DNA of 64,000 bases from Mytilus galloprovincialis (GCF_965363235.1 NC_134841.1:64129078-64193077), one strand, 5' to 3'. Counted from the stretch's first letter, positions 25,202 to 36,660 are shown. Program-made: numbers and translations. Notes: generated by a model from the letters alone, not told the origin.

Positions 25202-26540
25202 CGTGACGGAAACGTCATAGACATGATCTTCCTTATGGGGTTTTTGATTCTGTGATTATTTTAAAAGCCGTTTTTATATAGATTATTTGATTACAAAATC
25301 AAATATGTCATGATTAGGATTAGGACTGTATTTTTTTATTATTTGACACAGATTAGTAAGTATTTTAGTATTTTTTTCTGAGACAAATACATGTGTTATT
25401 TGATTATCTCGTATTTAGTTTTCATATTAACTAGAAAATACCCGCGAAATATACTTTGGTTAATAATTTGAAGATATAAACAGTTTTGGTGTAAGGCGAT
25501 ATTAAGAACTTAAATCTTTTTGAAGCGTGTCGAAGACGAAATGGAAGAGATCCGTTTACCCCAAAAATGCGTCCTTTTGCGCGACAACTTTTTTTTTCGG
25601 TTGCGCCAATTAGAGGGAAAATGAATTCCCTACTCCTTTATTCGGACTTGGAACCGGCAGTTTACACGGCAAATGTTTTCTTTCCTGAAACATATCTTCT
25701 TCTTACTGCTGCTAAATGGGTACTTCCCAATTTAATGTAAGTAGTAGCTTGTAACTTCCCGGCCTTTATTGTCCAAAAACACAAACATAGAAGGATGAAA
25801 TGCATAAAACGGCTCATAATAATTCCTAGTAATAATAAAGCCCATACGCATGGTGGAAACAAAGCAATGTGTAATCAACATATGTGGCTAAAACATAATC
25901 AGCAAAAGCTTCTATGTTCTTCTCTATTGGTATATTTTTATTAAATATTCAGCAAAGCAATAAGTTTTATTCTCTTTCCGTGCATTGAATGTCTATAACG
26001 TTTTAAGTCATTTCTCTTCAGATGCTCATCTTCATGGTGAAAAATCTCCGAACATATGATACTTTTTAAGCCAAAAATAAGAATAAATATATATTAATCA
26101 TTCATATTTATGATAGATATAATATGTGTATAGGTAATTGGCGCAAATGAGTTCCGAATATTGACGCAATTGATACATTTGGAAAACATAATTTGGCGCA
26201 AATGATACCCCTGAAAAACAGTAATTGGTGCTAAAGGACTACTTCCGACGAAATACCACCGCTCAATATGACAGCCAAAAAGAATAGTCTTCCCGACAGA
26301 AACTATTGGCTTTTGTGATCTTATCATAGGATATGTCATTGTTATACCCTGCATGTATTAATCCCTCCACCCTTTTATGTTGAATTGCTGCAGTTCAAAG
26401 CTCTTGACGTGTAACAAATATGTTGTTAAATTGCGGAGAGCGTCAAGGGAATGTATATCCCAAAGTGTTTCAGTGTAAGGTTAATCTGCATCTGACTTCA
26501 GTGTTTTCGTGCTTCGAACAACCCCCATATATGAGTGGGA
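25202..26540. other. Upstream flank of the three-exon gene
   Basis: This would hold the promoter of the minus-strand gene, but no TATA or initiator motif stands out. GTTGCGCCAATTA (about 25601) and AATTGGCGCAAATGA (about 26133) are complementary and 530 bp apart, with related TTGGCGCAAATGATACC near 26195, so a worn TIR element may be present. Short frames at 25662-25862 and 26094-26354 show no domain. Confidence 0.35.
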
Positions 26541-26549
26541 TGAAACTTT

Positions 26550-26895
26550 AATGCATTACTGTTGATTCATTTATTTTCGTGGGTATCAATTTTATCAATT
26601 TTCTTGGAATGCTGAAAACTTGCATTTTCGTGGGTATTTGATTTCGTGGTTTTGCCAATCTCTGTATACAAAGCCTATTGAAAATACGGTATTCGTTGAA
26701 TATTTGAATTCGTGGTTCACTTTTTTTTGTTTTGTTTGTTCAATGTTGATACCGATAAAAACAATATTCAAAGAGCTTGTCACAGTGCTTAACTGATATC
26801 CATTTCGCATAAGTTTTTTTCGAAGGATCGATGAGTTTGCATGGATGGTATCTAATTTAAGGATCGACTTTATAAGCAAATCACTGTAAACATTA
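26550..26895. repeat. Dispersed mollusc-type repeat, TTTTCGTGGGTAT type
   Basis: Contains CATTTATTTTCGTGGGTATC, GCATTTTCGTGGGTATTTGA and GAATTCGTGGTTCAC, ending GCAAATCACTGTAAAC. I recognise this pattern from memory as a common bivalve MITE-like repeat. It accounts for the 94-codon minus-strand frame at 26595-26879. Confidence 0.5.
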
Positions 26896-27301
26896 GAATG
26901 TGGTATCCCGTTTGTTACAAGTACAGCTGAACATCTTCACCAAATCTTGTATCAATAAGATAATTTAGTAAAGGTTTTCAGTAATTTGTGCCAGAGTATT
27001 ATATGTATATGTCTCTGTTTGTGCTAACGGCTACGTTCATTGAAATCGATTTCATCACTAAAGACATAGGCACAGCGAACGAGTTAGGATATATAAACAC
27101 TGTGAATTTGGACCAAAGGAACATAACCGTAAAAGAAAAACAATTATAATAGAGAATAAACATCGTTCTTCTTTGTCGTTCCTTTTGGTAAATTTTTGTT
27201 GAGTACACATGGTTTTTTTTTTTTAAATTCGGGTAAAGGTGGATTAAACTTAACTGTTTCTGTCAAAAGTTACAACGGAAGATTTTGAGTTACCATAGTG
27301 T

Positions 27302-27452
27302 ATAGATATAGGAATATGTGGTGTGAGTGCCAATGAGACAACTCTCCATCCATATAACAATTTATAAAAGTAAACCATTATAGGTCAATGTACGGCCTTC
27401 AACACGGAGCCGTGACTCACACCGAACAACAAGCTATAAAGGGCCCCAATGC
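27302..27452 (-). repeat. Dispersed repeat family B, 3' part
   Basis: About 150 bp on the minus strand, the 3' half of the subtype that carries CGGTGTGAGTCACGGCTCCG, GTTGAAGGCCGTACATTGAC and GAGTTGTCTCATTGGCACTC. The element's 5' half is missing. Confidence 0.75.
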
Positions 27453-27609
27453 ACAATTGGTTGACTTCTTAAATAAATGCCATATGATTACTTGTATCGT
27501 AGGTGTAGTTGATGTTTACCAACTATTCTCTTTTTATCTACACTGGAGTGATAGTGTTCAATGTTGACTGCTGTACCACTATTTTTGACATTTTCCCCTA
27601 TTATGTCTA

Positions 27610-27720
27610 TGTTTGTTCACACATCGTTGTCAATATAATGGAATCTTATTCGACTGTCATACAATCAGTGTGAGGTTTAGCTGGCTAAACAATTAGGTTT
27701 TACAAACCATTTTCTACAGA
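27610..27720 (+). repeat. Fragment of the 3790-4350 repeat family
   Basis: Shares CATCGTTGTCAATATAATGG and GTGAGGTTTAGCTGGCTA with the copies at 3790-4350. It directly precedes the reverse-transcriptase relic, so it may be part of the same retroelement or a neighbouring insertion. Confidence 0.5.
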
Positions 27721-27789
27721 ATCGAAAAATATATTCAGGTTCATCTTAACTTTGTTTGAAAGAATAGTTGGTTTCACCACATAAATTTC

Positions 27790-28505
27790 AACATAAAATG
27801 GTAGCAAACGCCTTAAATTTATTACTTTAGGATACCATATATGGCATGTTTTATTAATGGTGAACAAAAAGATAAAATACGCTACACAGAGGAACAAGTG
27901 ATCAGTAAGCTTGAGTTTCTTATTGACAACAAATGTGTAGAACTTGGAGGTAGACTTGTTCAACAAATTGTCTACATCCCTATGGGAACGAACTGTGGGC
28001 GTCTCTTTGCCGACCTCTGCTTATTTTCATATAAATCGAAGTTACTTCAGCCACTTGTCAAAAATAAGAAGATGAAAGAAGCCAGGTTATTTAATTTCGC
28101 ATTCAGATACTAGTATATTGATGTTCTTTCCATTAACAATCCGAACTATTCTGATTGGGTTCCATTAATATATCCCCCAGAACTAGAAAGCAAAGAAACA
28201 TCAGACACGGTTTTCCTCCGCCTCATTTTTAGACTTATACCTCGAATATGACATACACAGTCATCTCAGTACCAGAATATATGACAAACGAGGCAATTTT
28301 AATGTTGAAATTACAATGTATCAATTTCACCTACCTTAGTAACAATATACCAAGTTACTTCATCTGCATATGGGATATACATTTCCCCAACTTATTTGAT
28401 ATTCAAGAGTTTGCAGCTCCTACTCTGACTTTTTAAAACGTCACCAGTGTCTGAGCAGAGAGCTGATGAATCAGGGGAATGTCAAAGAACGTCTCATTCT
28501 TTTCT
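27790..28505 (+). pseudogene. Reverse-transcriptase relic, copy 1
   Basis: Degenerate plus-strand coding sequence of a retroelement reverse transcriptase. The frame from 27841 reads IRYTEEQVISKLEFLIDNK, then IPMGTNCGRLFADLCLFSY (the GTNC block of this RT family), then FNFAFRY. Directly after this, where the catalytic Y-x-D-D box is expected, there is a TAG and a rearranged motif with only one Asp. Later pieces (YDKRGNF, YSRVCSSYSDFLKR, NQGNVKERL) continue in shifted frames with several stops to about 28505. I recognise the family from memory as an RT common in mollusc and amphioxus genomes, possibly Penelope-like; class not certain. Not functional. Confidence 0.8.
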
Positions 28506-28535
28506 AAAATAAACTGGTGCTCCGCAGGGCGCAGC

Positions 28536-29500
28536 TTTATACGACCGCAGAGGTCGAACCCTGAACAGTTGGGGTAAGTATGGGCACAACATTCAAGCTT
28601 GATACAGCTCTAAATTTGGATCAAGATCTAATTTTTGACATTATATAGGTTTCTGACACCAAAGAATTGTAAAGATTTGACAAATCTATTGCGCAATACT
28701 GTGCAATAAAAGATTTATTCTTGAAAATTTTCAAAAATTAAAAAAATTGGACTCCCCCCCCCCCCCCAAAAAAACCCCCCCCAAAAAACCAACAAACAAA
28801 ACCCAACACTTTTTGATTTCAACCTTGGAGCAATTACCCCAAAACTCGATCCCAGCCTTTCCCTTGTAGTATATGGAACCTTATAGTACAATTTCAGAGA
28901 GATAAAAACACTTACACACAAGTTATTGTCCAAAAACTAGAAATATGCATGTTTTTTGCCCCTAATTCCTGCACGAATGGGGCAGTAACCCCCAAACTCA
29001 ATCTGAGCCTTCCTTTTGTGATTTGGAACTTGGTGGTACAATGGCAGAGAAATCCATACACTTACACACAAGTTATTGTACAGAAATGCTTGTTTTTGAC
29101 CCCTTTTGGGCCCTGAACCCAAAAACAGTTTACACCATAACCCTAAAAATGAATGCAAACCTGCTACTTGTGGTAATAAACATTATGGTACAATTTCAGA
29201 GCAATTGAAATACTCACACAAGAGTTATTATCCTGAAAGTAGAAAAATGCTTGTTTTGGCCCCTTTAGGGTCCCTTATTCCTAAACGGTAAGAACCATCA
29301 TCCCCAAAATTAATCCCAATCTTCCTTTTGAGGTATTAAACCATCTTATTAAATTTCAAAGAGATCCATTCACATAAACTAAAGTCATTGTCCGGACACC
29401 AAATGTGTTTTCGGACGACGCAAACGCCGACACAGACGACGACAACGCAGACAACATCATACCATTATACGACACCAAAATTTTTTTGCGGTCGTATAAA
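28536..29500. mobile_element. 965-bp element with 14-bp terminal inverted repeats
   Basis: TTTATACGACCGCA at 28536-28549 and TGCGGTCGTATAAA at 29487-29500 are perfect inverted repeats. The interior has four diverged copies of a roughly 145-160-bp unit (landmarks: CCCCAAAACTCGATCCCAGC-type, GGAACCTTATAGTACAATTT, CACTTACACACAAGTTATTG, TTTTTGCCCCTAATTCC). A poly-C/poly-A tract sits at 28754-28788. A second, right-truncated copy is at 38522-39100 (CAGCTTGGTACGACCACAGA). The 60-70-codon frames inside are by-products of the repeated unit. Confidence 0.75.
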
Positions 29501-29659
29501 CATCATCGGAAGGTACCAAGACCATGTGGATAAATATTTCGTATCAACTTCACAAATAATACACGATGGTATTGAAGTATAGATTCTGGGTACTGGCATT
29601 GTTTCTCATTTTTATAACGTGTTATAGTCTTCTTTTATTTGTCTTTATGAATATTACTT

Positions 29660-30033
29660 TTACAGTTAAGTCGGCCTCATATCTTGAAGTACATCTAGAA
29701 ATTGACAATGAGGGTCGGTTGAAAACAAAGTTTTATGACAAAAGAGATGAGTTCAGCTTTCCAATTGTAAACTTTCCATTTCTAAGTAGCAACATTCCAA
29801 CAACACCTGCATACAGGGTATATATCTCCCAATTGATACGATATTCCCATGCTTGTATTTCCTATCATGATTTTCTTGATAGAGTGTTGCTGCTCACAAG
29901 GAAGCTATTAAACCAAGAGTTCCAAGTGGTGAAGTTGAAATCATCCCATTGTATATTTTACGGACGCCATCACGAGTTGGTTGACCACTATGGAATAATC
30001 GTTTCACAGATGATATTGGATATATTCCCATAA
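29660..30033 (+). pseudogene. Reverse-transcriptase relic, copy 2 (different subfamily)
   Basis: The open frame that starts at 29566 carries an RT C-terminal region only from about 29660: SASYLEVHLEIDNEGRLKTK, YDKRDEFSFPIVNFPF, YISQLIRYSHACISYHDFL, LLLTRKLLNQEF and FYGRHHELVDHYGI. It is the same part of the protein as the end of copy 1, but the sequence differs clearly, so it is an independent insertion of another subfamily. The catalytic half is absent and the first 30 residues of the frame are unrelated filler. About 120 residues of uninterrupted frame suggest this copy is younger than copy 1. Confidence 0.8.
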
Positions 30034-30111
30034 ATCATCTGTGTCATACCATCAACCACAGAAGTATCTTTCCTCTTTAGTTACCAACCAGGCTAAATTC
30101 AATGGATATTG

Positions 30112-30230
30112 TTAAGCTGACTATGTGGTATGAGATTTGCTCATTGTTGAAGGTTGTACCCTTGTTAATAATCTATGTAATTTGGTCTCTTGTGGAGTGT
30201 TATCTCATTGGCAATCATTCCTCATCTTCT
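30112..30230 (+). repeat. Dispersed repeat family B, 5'-truncated
   Basis: Keeps only the last 118 bp: AGCTGACTATGTGGTATGAG, TTGCTCATTGTTGAAGG, and TCTCATTGGCAATCATTCC, ending CATCTTCTGTTTTTTTT. Confidence 0.75.
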
Positions 30231-30507
30231 GTTTTTTTTTTATATCAAATAAAATATAAGTTAGGTTTTCTAAAATGAACTTTATTTACCAATAAATGCA
30301 TTATGATACAAAATACCCAAAGGAAACTAGACACAATCTGTTTCATCAGGGGTGTATAAATATAAAAAAATATTGTCACAGCAAATAGTTTTTTGTCACT
30401 GTTGTACATTATTTTGACGATTAAAAGGAGGGAAAAATATTCAAAATAACTGACAGTACTGTGGATTCTTCATATTTTCCTGGTATATTAAGAAGAATAT
30501 ACAGAAA

Positions 30508-30597
30508 TTTTTCGCTACATTGAAAACCTGTTGGTGACCTTCTGCTGTTGTTTGTTTCTATGGTCGGGTTGTTGTCTCTTTGGCACATTCCAAAAAT
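30508..30597 (+). repeat. Dispersed repeat family A, 5'-truncated
   Basis: The last 90 bp only: TTTTTCGCTACATTGAAAAC, CTTCTGCTGTTG, and GTTGTCTCTTTGGCACATTC. It shares the same 3' end as the full-length copy at 1711-2030. Confidence 0.75.
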
Positions 30598-30992
30598 ATA
30601 TAAATCTTCAGTTTGACTCTTACATTCAAAATGAGGCATTTAAAAGAAATGACAATTCTTTATAATATAAGGAAAACTGTGGTAAAAACTACGATATTAA
30701 ATAAGTTTGAAAATAAATTAATCAAAATCATTTTTGAGGTGTACTCAACTTATTTACTGGGTAATCAAAATAAACTAAATATCTTGATCTGTGCAAAAAT
30801 TATTACATCACCAAGGAAATAGTTAATTGAATTAAATTCCTAATTTAACCCCAAACTGTATACATTGTATCTATATAAATTTGAACTTGCATTTACTAAG
30901 CATTCTATTTATTCATTTTTACATCAAAGTTGTTATCTCCCCTTCCTTTTAACCATTGTGTTATTGTTGCCTTCTCTTTAAAAAAAAAATGG

Positions 30993-31275
30993 GAAATCAT
31001 TGGCCAAGTGGTGTAAGTAGTTCAACTACTGTAATCACTAGCCAGTCAACACTGAGGCTGTGAGTTTGAACCTAGGTGTACTGAAGACCAATCTTAATTG
31101 ACTAGGATTGTCAGTTTTCCTATCGAAGGTTTGTGGTTTTCTACGAGCACTCCGGCTTTCTCCACCAATAAAAACTGGCCGCCATGAAATAGCCCAAAAG
31201 CAGTGCTTAAAACACAGACAATTATAAATTGAATCATAAAAGTGTTGCAAATACATTTTTTCAATTTTTTTTTTC
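30993..31275 (+). mobile_element. tRNA-derived SINE
   Basis: TGGCCAAGTGG (about 31001) fits the RNA polymerase III A box, and GAGTTTGAACCTAG (about 31063) fits the B box about 60 nt downstream, the spacing of a tRNA-like head. The body contains GGTTTGTGGTTTTCTACGAG and GCACTCCGGCTTTCTCCACC, followed by a T-rich tail near 31260. The head resembles a Ser/Leu-type tRNA. The 79-codon minus-strand frame here is a by-product. SINE family name not assigned. Confidence 0.65.
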
Positions 31276-31451
31276 ATAGGAAGGAAATAACAAGTACAAA
31301 GTTATTACTTTATTATCTGACTTATTCATCAGGAAATGTGCAACAGTGAGCTTCATCTGATTGCTCATCCATCTACAACTTTAACCAACATCTAACGGAC
31401 TTTTTCATAAACTTTCATATAATCTTAAGTATCTTTCAAAATTTTTACCAT

Positions 31452-31716
31452 TTTTATGCCCCATTTATGGGCATTACGTTTTCTGGTCTGTGCGTCCATC
31501 TATCCCACTACAGGTTCAAGTTTTTTGCCAAGGTAGTTTTGATGAAGTTAAAGTTCAATCAACTTGAAACTTAGTACACATGTTCCATATGATACGATCT
31601 TTCCATTTTTTTATGCCAAATCGTAGAGTTTTGACCCCAATTCCATAGTCCACTGAAAATAGAAAATAATAGTGCGATTGGGGCATCCTTGTACTATATG
31701 GATACATTCTTGTTTA
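31452..31716 (+). repeat. Dispersed repeat, TTTTTATGCCCC type
   Basis: Begins TTTTTATGCCCCATTTATGG, continues GTTTTCTGGTCTGTGCGTCC and CAACTTGAAACTTAGTACAC, and ends GGGGCATCCTTGTACTATAT plus GGATACATTCTTGTTT. The same element is present in reverse orientation at 62757-64000, where a LINE interrupts it. The class is unknown to me. Confidence 0.65.
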
Positions 31717-33010
31717 AATTTCTGAAGGTTCTCCATTTGCAGAATGGATTTTAACTATTCTAATTTGAATACTGGTATTGAAGGATAGGATGATTCAGCT
31801 GACTGAACATAGATTTAAAATTAAGACTTTAACAGTGCGCATATTTTAACGCATGTTACAACGAGTACCTTGGACATGGTCGCTTTAAGGGGTCTTCTAA
31901 AAAAGACTTTGACGACATTGGAACTCGGGTGTGTATGAGAGCTCCATTCAAGATGTAAACAAGTGATGCAAAACGTTCTACAAAAGGGAAAATACCTACG
32001 GTCAGAAATTCAGTGCTTTCTTAATTTTTTTAAAGGACAGAAATATACATATTTGAGCATATCATTAAAAACAATTAATATATAAATACTGACATGGATA
32101 ACCTTGACGGTATCTGGTGCATTCGCTCCCAAAAACACATTCTCATCATACACGTTTGCCCCTTGAGTCCGTTCGCACCATTTTTTCATTTAAATATTAT
32201 CTTAAATGATGTCTTTAAGATTTATATATGAAAATGTTATGCCAATGAAGCAATATTTAACCGTAAACAGAGGATAGAGATTTTAACAACTGTATGTCAT
32301 CGTACAGCTTTCAAAAACAAGTAAAACCCTTAGAGTATGCTTTAAAGGCACCAGGTGGTTCATTTTCAAGCTATCCGTATAACATTTTGTTAGGGTCTAA
32401 AATCTCCTTTTACTTAAAATATTTTAATTTCAAAGTATTGTTAGGATTTTATTCCCGAGTATGTGAAATATTTTTCCAATGCAAAATTTTGATAATAGTA
32501 TTTTTTAATTTCCCCCCTAAAAAAGAACATGCCAATTTTCTAACAATGAATTTATACTTGACAGTCACAAGCAACAATTTTTATTTAAAGATTTATTTAC
32601 TTTATCAAATAATGGGCATGAAAATATCTAGCAAATTTTCTCGTATTATAATTCTATGGTTTCTGGAACACTATAGACATAAGTTAATAGTCCTATAATG
32701 CATGTATAAGACCTTGGGGCCAATGTTTTCTATTCAATATGATATTTTCCTATTACTTATTTTGCTAATTGTTTTTTTTTTGTTAATTTGCAATTTTCTG
32801 TTGTATCTATCAATATTCCAACCGAGTTCACATTAAAAAAAAGAGTGGAAATATCAGCGTAAAAACTAAAAAATTTGAATCATATATATGGAAGCCTTTA
32901 AGGGCCAATTTACTTTTTACAATTTGATATAACACAAAATATTTGATTAATTTGATATACCAGAATATGATTATTAACATACATAATAAGAATGTATCAT
33001 TTCTATCGAT
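31717..33010. other. AT-rich non-coding stretch
   Basis: No repeat or gene recognised. The 134-codon plus-strand frame at 32294-32698 is rich in Phe/Tyr/Leu as expected from AT-rich sequence, has no domain and lacks splice-site support, so it is not called. Confidence 0.4.
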
Positions 33011-33012
33011 CA

Positions 33013-33213
33013 TCCCGCTGGGAAGATGTCAAGAACACAATATTATTTTATTTAGGGGGTTCTCAAGATACACACACATTTTTATTAGTCTTGGTTTGGT
33101 TTTATTCCATTCAGAGGTTCTCAAGAAGAAGTTCAAAATGTAAAAAGTTAATGCCGACGATGACGGACGGCAAGTGATGAGTTAAGGTCATTTGGGCCAG
33201 GTGAGTTAAAAAC
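33013..33213 (+). mobile_element. 3' end of a pearl/Helentron-like element
   Basis: Contains one diverged unit of the 166-bp satellite (TCCCGCTGGGAAGATGTC, TTGGTTTTATTCCATTCAGA, GGTTCTCAAGAAGAAGTTC). It then has AAAATGTAAAAAGTTAATGC, a GACGGACGG motif, and the terminus GGGCCAGGTGAGTTAAAA. The same terminal sequence closes the large array at 60690-60766. Confidence 0.7.
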
Positions 33214-33483
33214 AAGAAACATGTATAAATTACATAAACAAACAACAACTACTGTACATTAGATTCCTCACTTAGGAAGCACTTATTATATTGAATAATT
33301 GAAAGAATGTCCCTAGAGGCCAAAAGTTAATTGAATTAAAAACCTTAAAAAAGATCTATGATATTCAGATTACACAAGGTAAAGGTACATGTAGTTACAA
33401 TAATTACTCAGCATGTAAAAAGTATATAGGTTATTCACATTTTGAAATTGTTACCAACATGATCACATTTCCCTACACATTAT

Positions 33484-33710
33484 TGAGGCCCCTCATGGGG
33501 GGGTCCTAGTAATCACATAATCACCATTTTTTTGCCAATATAATCACATAATCATTAAATATTTGCTTATCTTTAGTAATCAAATAATCATAAACTAAAA
33601 ATACAGTCCTAGGTAATCAAATAATCATGAAATATTTGGCTTAATAATCAAATAATCATTAAAAAAACGGCCAAGTAATCACATAATCAAAAACCCCATG
33701 AGGGCCCTCA
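33484..33710. mobile_element. 227-bp MITE, copy 1 (TTAT target duplication)
   Basis: Begins TGAGGCCCCTCATGGGG and ends CCCCATGAGGGCCCTCA, a 17-bp inverted repeat with one mismatch. Flanked by TTAT on both sides (33480-33483 and 33711-33714). The interior is made of short repeats of TAATCAAATAATCAT type. A near-identical copy is at 61710-61942. Confidence 0.85.
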
Positions 33711-33914
33711 TTATTTACATCAATATGATCATAAAGGTGTAGTTCACAATGACCTATTTAATTGCCGAAATAATAATATGATAATACTTGAGGCTACCCC
33801 TATATAATCACAAGTTTTGACTATTTTGTCCCAAATGTCAAGTCTTCCTCATAAAAAATACAAAATTTTTTGAGGTGGTTGAACTAAAAATAATCAATCC
33901 CTTTCAAAACTTAT

Positions 33915-35142
33915 TCAGGATTTCCTGTCTAATGGTAGAGATTTTTCGGTTTCCCTCCTTGCTTCTAGATCATCCTCTAGGTGTTTGTTTTGTTTACACA
34001 TTCTAGAAAAGATGCTTGTTACTTGCTGTACAGACAATATCTCATCATAACCTCCTTGTGCCATCAGAATTTTTGACATGCGACATATTCTCTGAAACAT
34101 CAAAGGGATCTTCCTTTCTCCCCATTTTGAGACCTTTGTCAAATATTTCAGTTAAGGGGGCTCGCGGGTCTAAATGAAATTTTTAATTTAATATAGGATT
34201 TCACTATATTTTTCTATAAATGAACTTTATCTTATCCTTAATATAAAAATGAAATAAAAAAATGGGGTCACCGTTCATTTACGCTCACAATCTGCCTTCA
34301 AAAGAAGCATACATTTTTGTTAATGTCCTTTTTTTCTGTTGAACTAATAGGAGAAACAGCGGTAATATCGAAATAAAAAAAAAAAGAACTTAATAACAGA
34401 AATCTCTTAAACTTTACAATTATTTAGTGTATGTACAGCTCATTCGAAAACAACAATAAAAAATATAGGTCTCCGATGAGTTAAAAAAGATATTTCAATT
34501 TTTTGGCATTTTTGCACCAAAGGGAGATAATTTAATTAGAGCTTTTTTCAATGAAATCGACATTTTAAAAGTCACCTGGGGTCAACACGAATAAATTTTT
34601 TGGAATGATTTTTGTACCATATGATAAAGTAACAACAGTTTTCTACTAAAGGTAATTAATAAAATTTGTAATGTAAAATAAAAGTTTTTTTTTTTTTCTA
34701 AAAATCTTATACCCGAGAGCCTCCTTAAGTATTTTTTTTGTTTTTTGTTAGAGCGCTTGGACTTTCTTTTTGTATTGAGGGCCCAACCAAGTGTCCAGCT
34801 ATTCTCTGACCCTCCCATCTGTTTGGTTTCAGCAGACAAATTTAACACACCTCTCAGAAAGGATGACTCGGATAGTTTTTCATAATACTTTTTCTTTGTG
34901 ATGTCAGAATTCAAACCAGAATTAAATTCAATTTCAATTTGACATTTGCCAACAAACTGGTGGTTCAGAAGCTCCCTTTCAGTGGAAAACTGGTCATTTG
35001 TGCATTGTATTACCAAATTTTCTGTGTCTGATTTTGTATTTCTTTTAGGCAACTGGTGAAATGTGTTATCATCAGGTTCCTTGAATACTGTGATATTATC
35101 TGATGTTGATTGCTGGAATCTGATCATTCTTTATCAACAAGC
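33915..35142 (-). pseudogene. Relic exon A6 of a multi-exon protein, split by a MITE
   Basis: Minus-strand exon with acceptor AG before 35142. It reads LLIKNDQIPAINI, then a frameshift near 35100. The next frame holds a C..H..C-like segment (NLVIQCTNDQFSTEREL, LNHQFVGKCQ) and NSWTLGWALNTKRKS, then NKKQKKYL, where a 569-bp TTAA-flanked element is inserted (34156-34724). Past it the exon resumes as TEIFDKGLKMGRKEDPFD, with another frameshift near 34030 before YDEILSVQQVTSIFSRM. I recall similar long, uncharacterised, repeat-associated proteins from molluscs and cnidarians; this could not be checked. Two frameshifts plus the insertion mean it is not functional. Confidence 0.7.
34156..34724. mobile_element. 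569-bp MITE with TTAA target duplication (piggyBac type)
   Basis: Ends GGGGGCTCGCGGGTCTAAAT (left) and ATACCCGAGAGCCTCC (right) are imperfect inverted repeats, and TTAA flanks both sides (34152-34155, 34725-34728). TTAA duplication is the hallmark of piggyBac-type transposition. Removing it rejoins exon A6 in frame across Tyr-Leu and Thr-Glu. There is no coding frame inside. Confidence 0.85.
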
Positions 35143-35699
35143 CTGAAAAAAGGAACATACATGCACATTCATGTATCAGTTAAGTTTGCATGAGCAAAAG
35201 AAATTAGCCATAATAAATTAAAACTATGGGACGAATAAGTTGTGTTTTAACATACGGGAAAATCAAGGCAAGACAAGAAAACCAAAGTTATACACGGCCT
35301 GATCAGGTTGACCAGTATGTACATTAACTCAGGATATGAAATATCAAAAATGCTCAATTAGAAAAGAGGAATTGATGTTTAAATAATAATGTGTATAAAT
35401 GTTTTTCAATTTAGTCAAAGGAAACTTGAGTTATCATACAACATAGGTCAAACTACACATATATAAGAGCACACACTTTTCAAGTCAATGTAATCCCGAT
35501 GCTGACAAACTACCATATAAGCTCAGTATTATATTTTGAGTTTGAGATGCGATTAAGGCTGTATACAGCCAATTGTAACTTATGGTTGTGAAAATTGGGG
35601 TGTTATTAACATTACACCTAAAAGGAAAAGTTTATTCTTTTATGACATATATATTTAAAGATTGGGAGTTTGAGAAGCTCAATTAAAAATTTTGTAAGT

Positions 35700-36660
35700 A
35701 TATTATTGGCGTTACAAAGATGTGCACAAATGTAGCAGTCCTGTCAGAACTCGGTAGATATCCTCTTTATATAAATTTGCTAACACATATGTTTATGTAT
35801 TGGCATAGACTACAGAATTCTCCATCTGATTTATTGAAAAGTGCTTATGCTGAGTTAAAAATGATTGAGAGTAAAGCTCAAACTAGCTCCAATAATTCAT
35901 GGCTCTCTAATATCATTTTCTACAGAGAAAAACTGGGTATTGACCTTAATATATGTAAAAATTTAGGCAAAAATAAATTAAAAATTTACTGAAAAAAGAG
36001 CTCAAATTTAATTTTTAAAAATGATTGGGAGAACATGCGAGATTTTTTTTTACAGAATCAAAGCAAATTGGACACTTATTTTTCATTAGTCATTTGACAA
36101 TGGAAATTATTTAGATTTAAAGCACCCACAAAAAAATTTGTAAACAAAATACAGACTCAGCCATCACTGTTTAAGAATAGAAACTGGCAGACATGAATTA
36201 ATTACCAATGTATGTGGTAAATATGAAATTTTACCTCGACATGAGAGGATATATTTATATTGTAATTCAAATTGTATTGAAAATGCAATTTCTTCTGGAA
36301 TGCCCTCTTTAAAATAACCTCAGAAGAGATATGACTGAGTATATAAAAAAAATACCAGAGTTTAGATAATTTATACAGAAAAGATCTTTTTTCATGAATC
36401 ATGATTAATGAAGATAGCATTTTTTTATCTATTTTATGTGCATACCTCGATAAAGGACTTTTCAACTTACAAGTTAACTTAGATACTCTAATAGAAATCA
36501 AAATTATCTCCCCTTGACCACTAACCCTTTCCTCATGCATTTGAATTATAATTTTATGTTTCTTTAATCACTCTGTAATGTTTATGTCATGTTGTCATTA
36601 ATGTTATGCTCTTAATGGGCCCTTTAATTTTGGAAAATAAAAATATTGTATTGTATTGTA
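35700..36660 (+). pseudogene. LINE C-terminal relic
   Basis: Plus-strand decayed non-LTR retrotransposon. The frame 35720-35992 (90 codons) reads VLSELGRYPLYINLLTHMF, KYW-like MYWHRLQNSPSDLLKSA and NSWLSNIIFYREKLGI, typical of the segment after the RT domain in LINE ORF2. After frameshifts, 36171-36317 gives LRIETGRHELITNV and PRHERIYLYCNSNCIENA, matching the Cys-rich LINE tail (C..C....E..H/C). The 3' end is AATTTTGGAAAATAAAAATA followed by a TTGTATTGTATTG short tandem tail. It lies between relic exons A5 and A6 in the opposite orientation. 5' end truncated; not functional. Confidence 0.75.

Noticed and set aside
27841..28113. Calling the RT frame a functional gene
   Set aside because: The frame ends in a stop at the catalytic box and the rest is in shifted frames with several stops.
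32294..32698. A 134-codon plus-strand frame
   Set aside because: Composition follows AT-rich sequence (Phe, Tyr, Leu, Ile, Lys), with no motif and no supporting exon.
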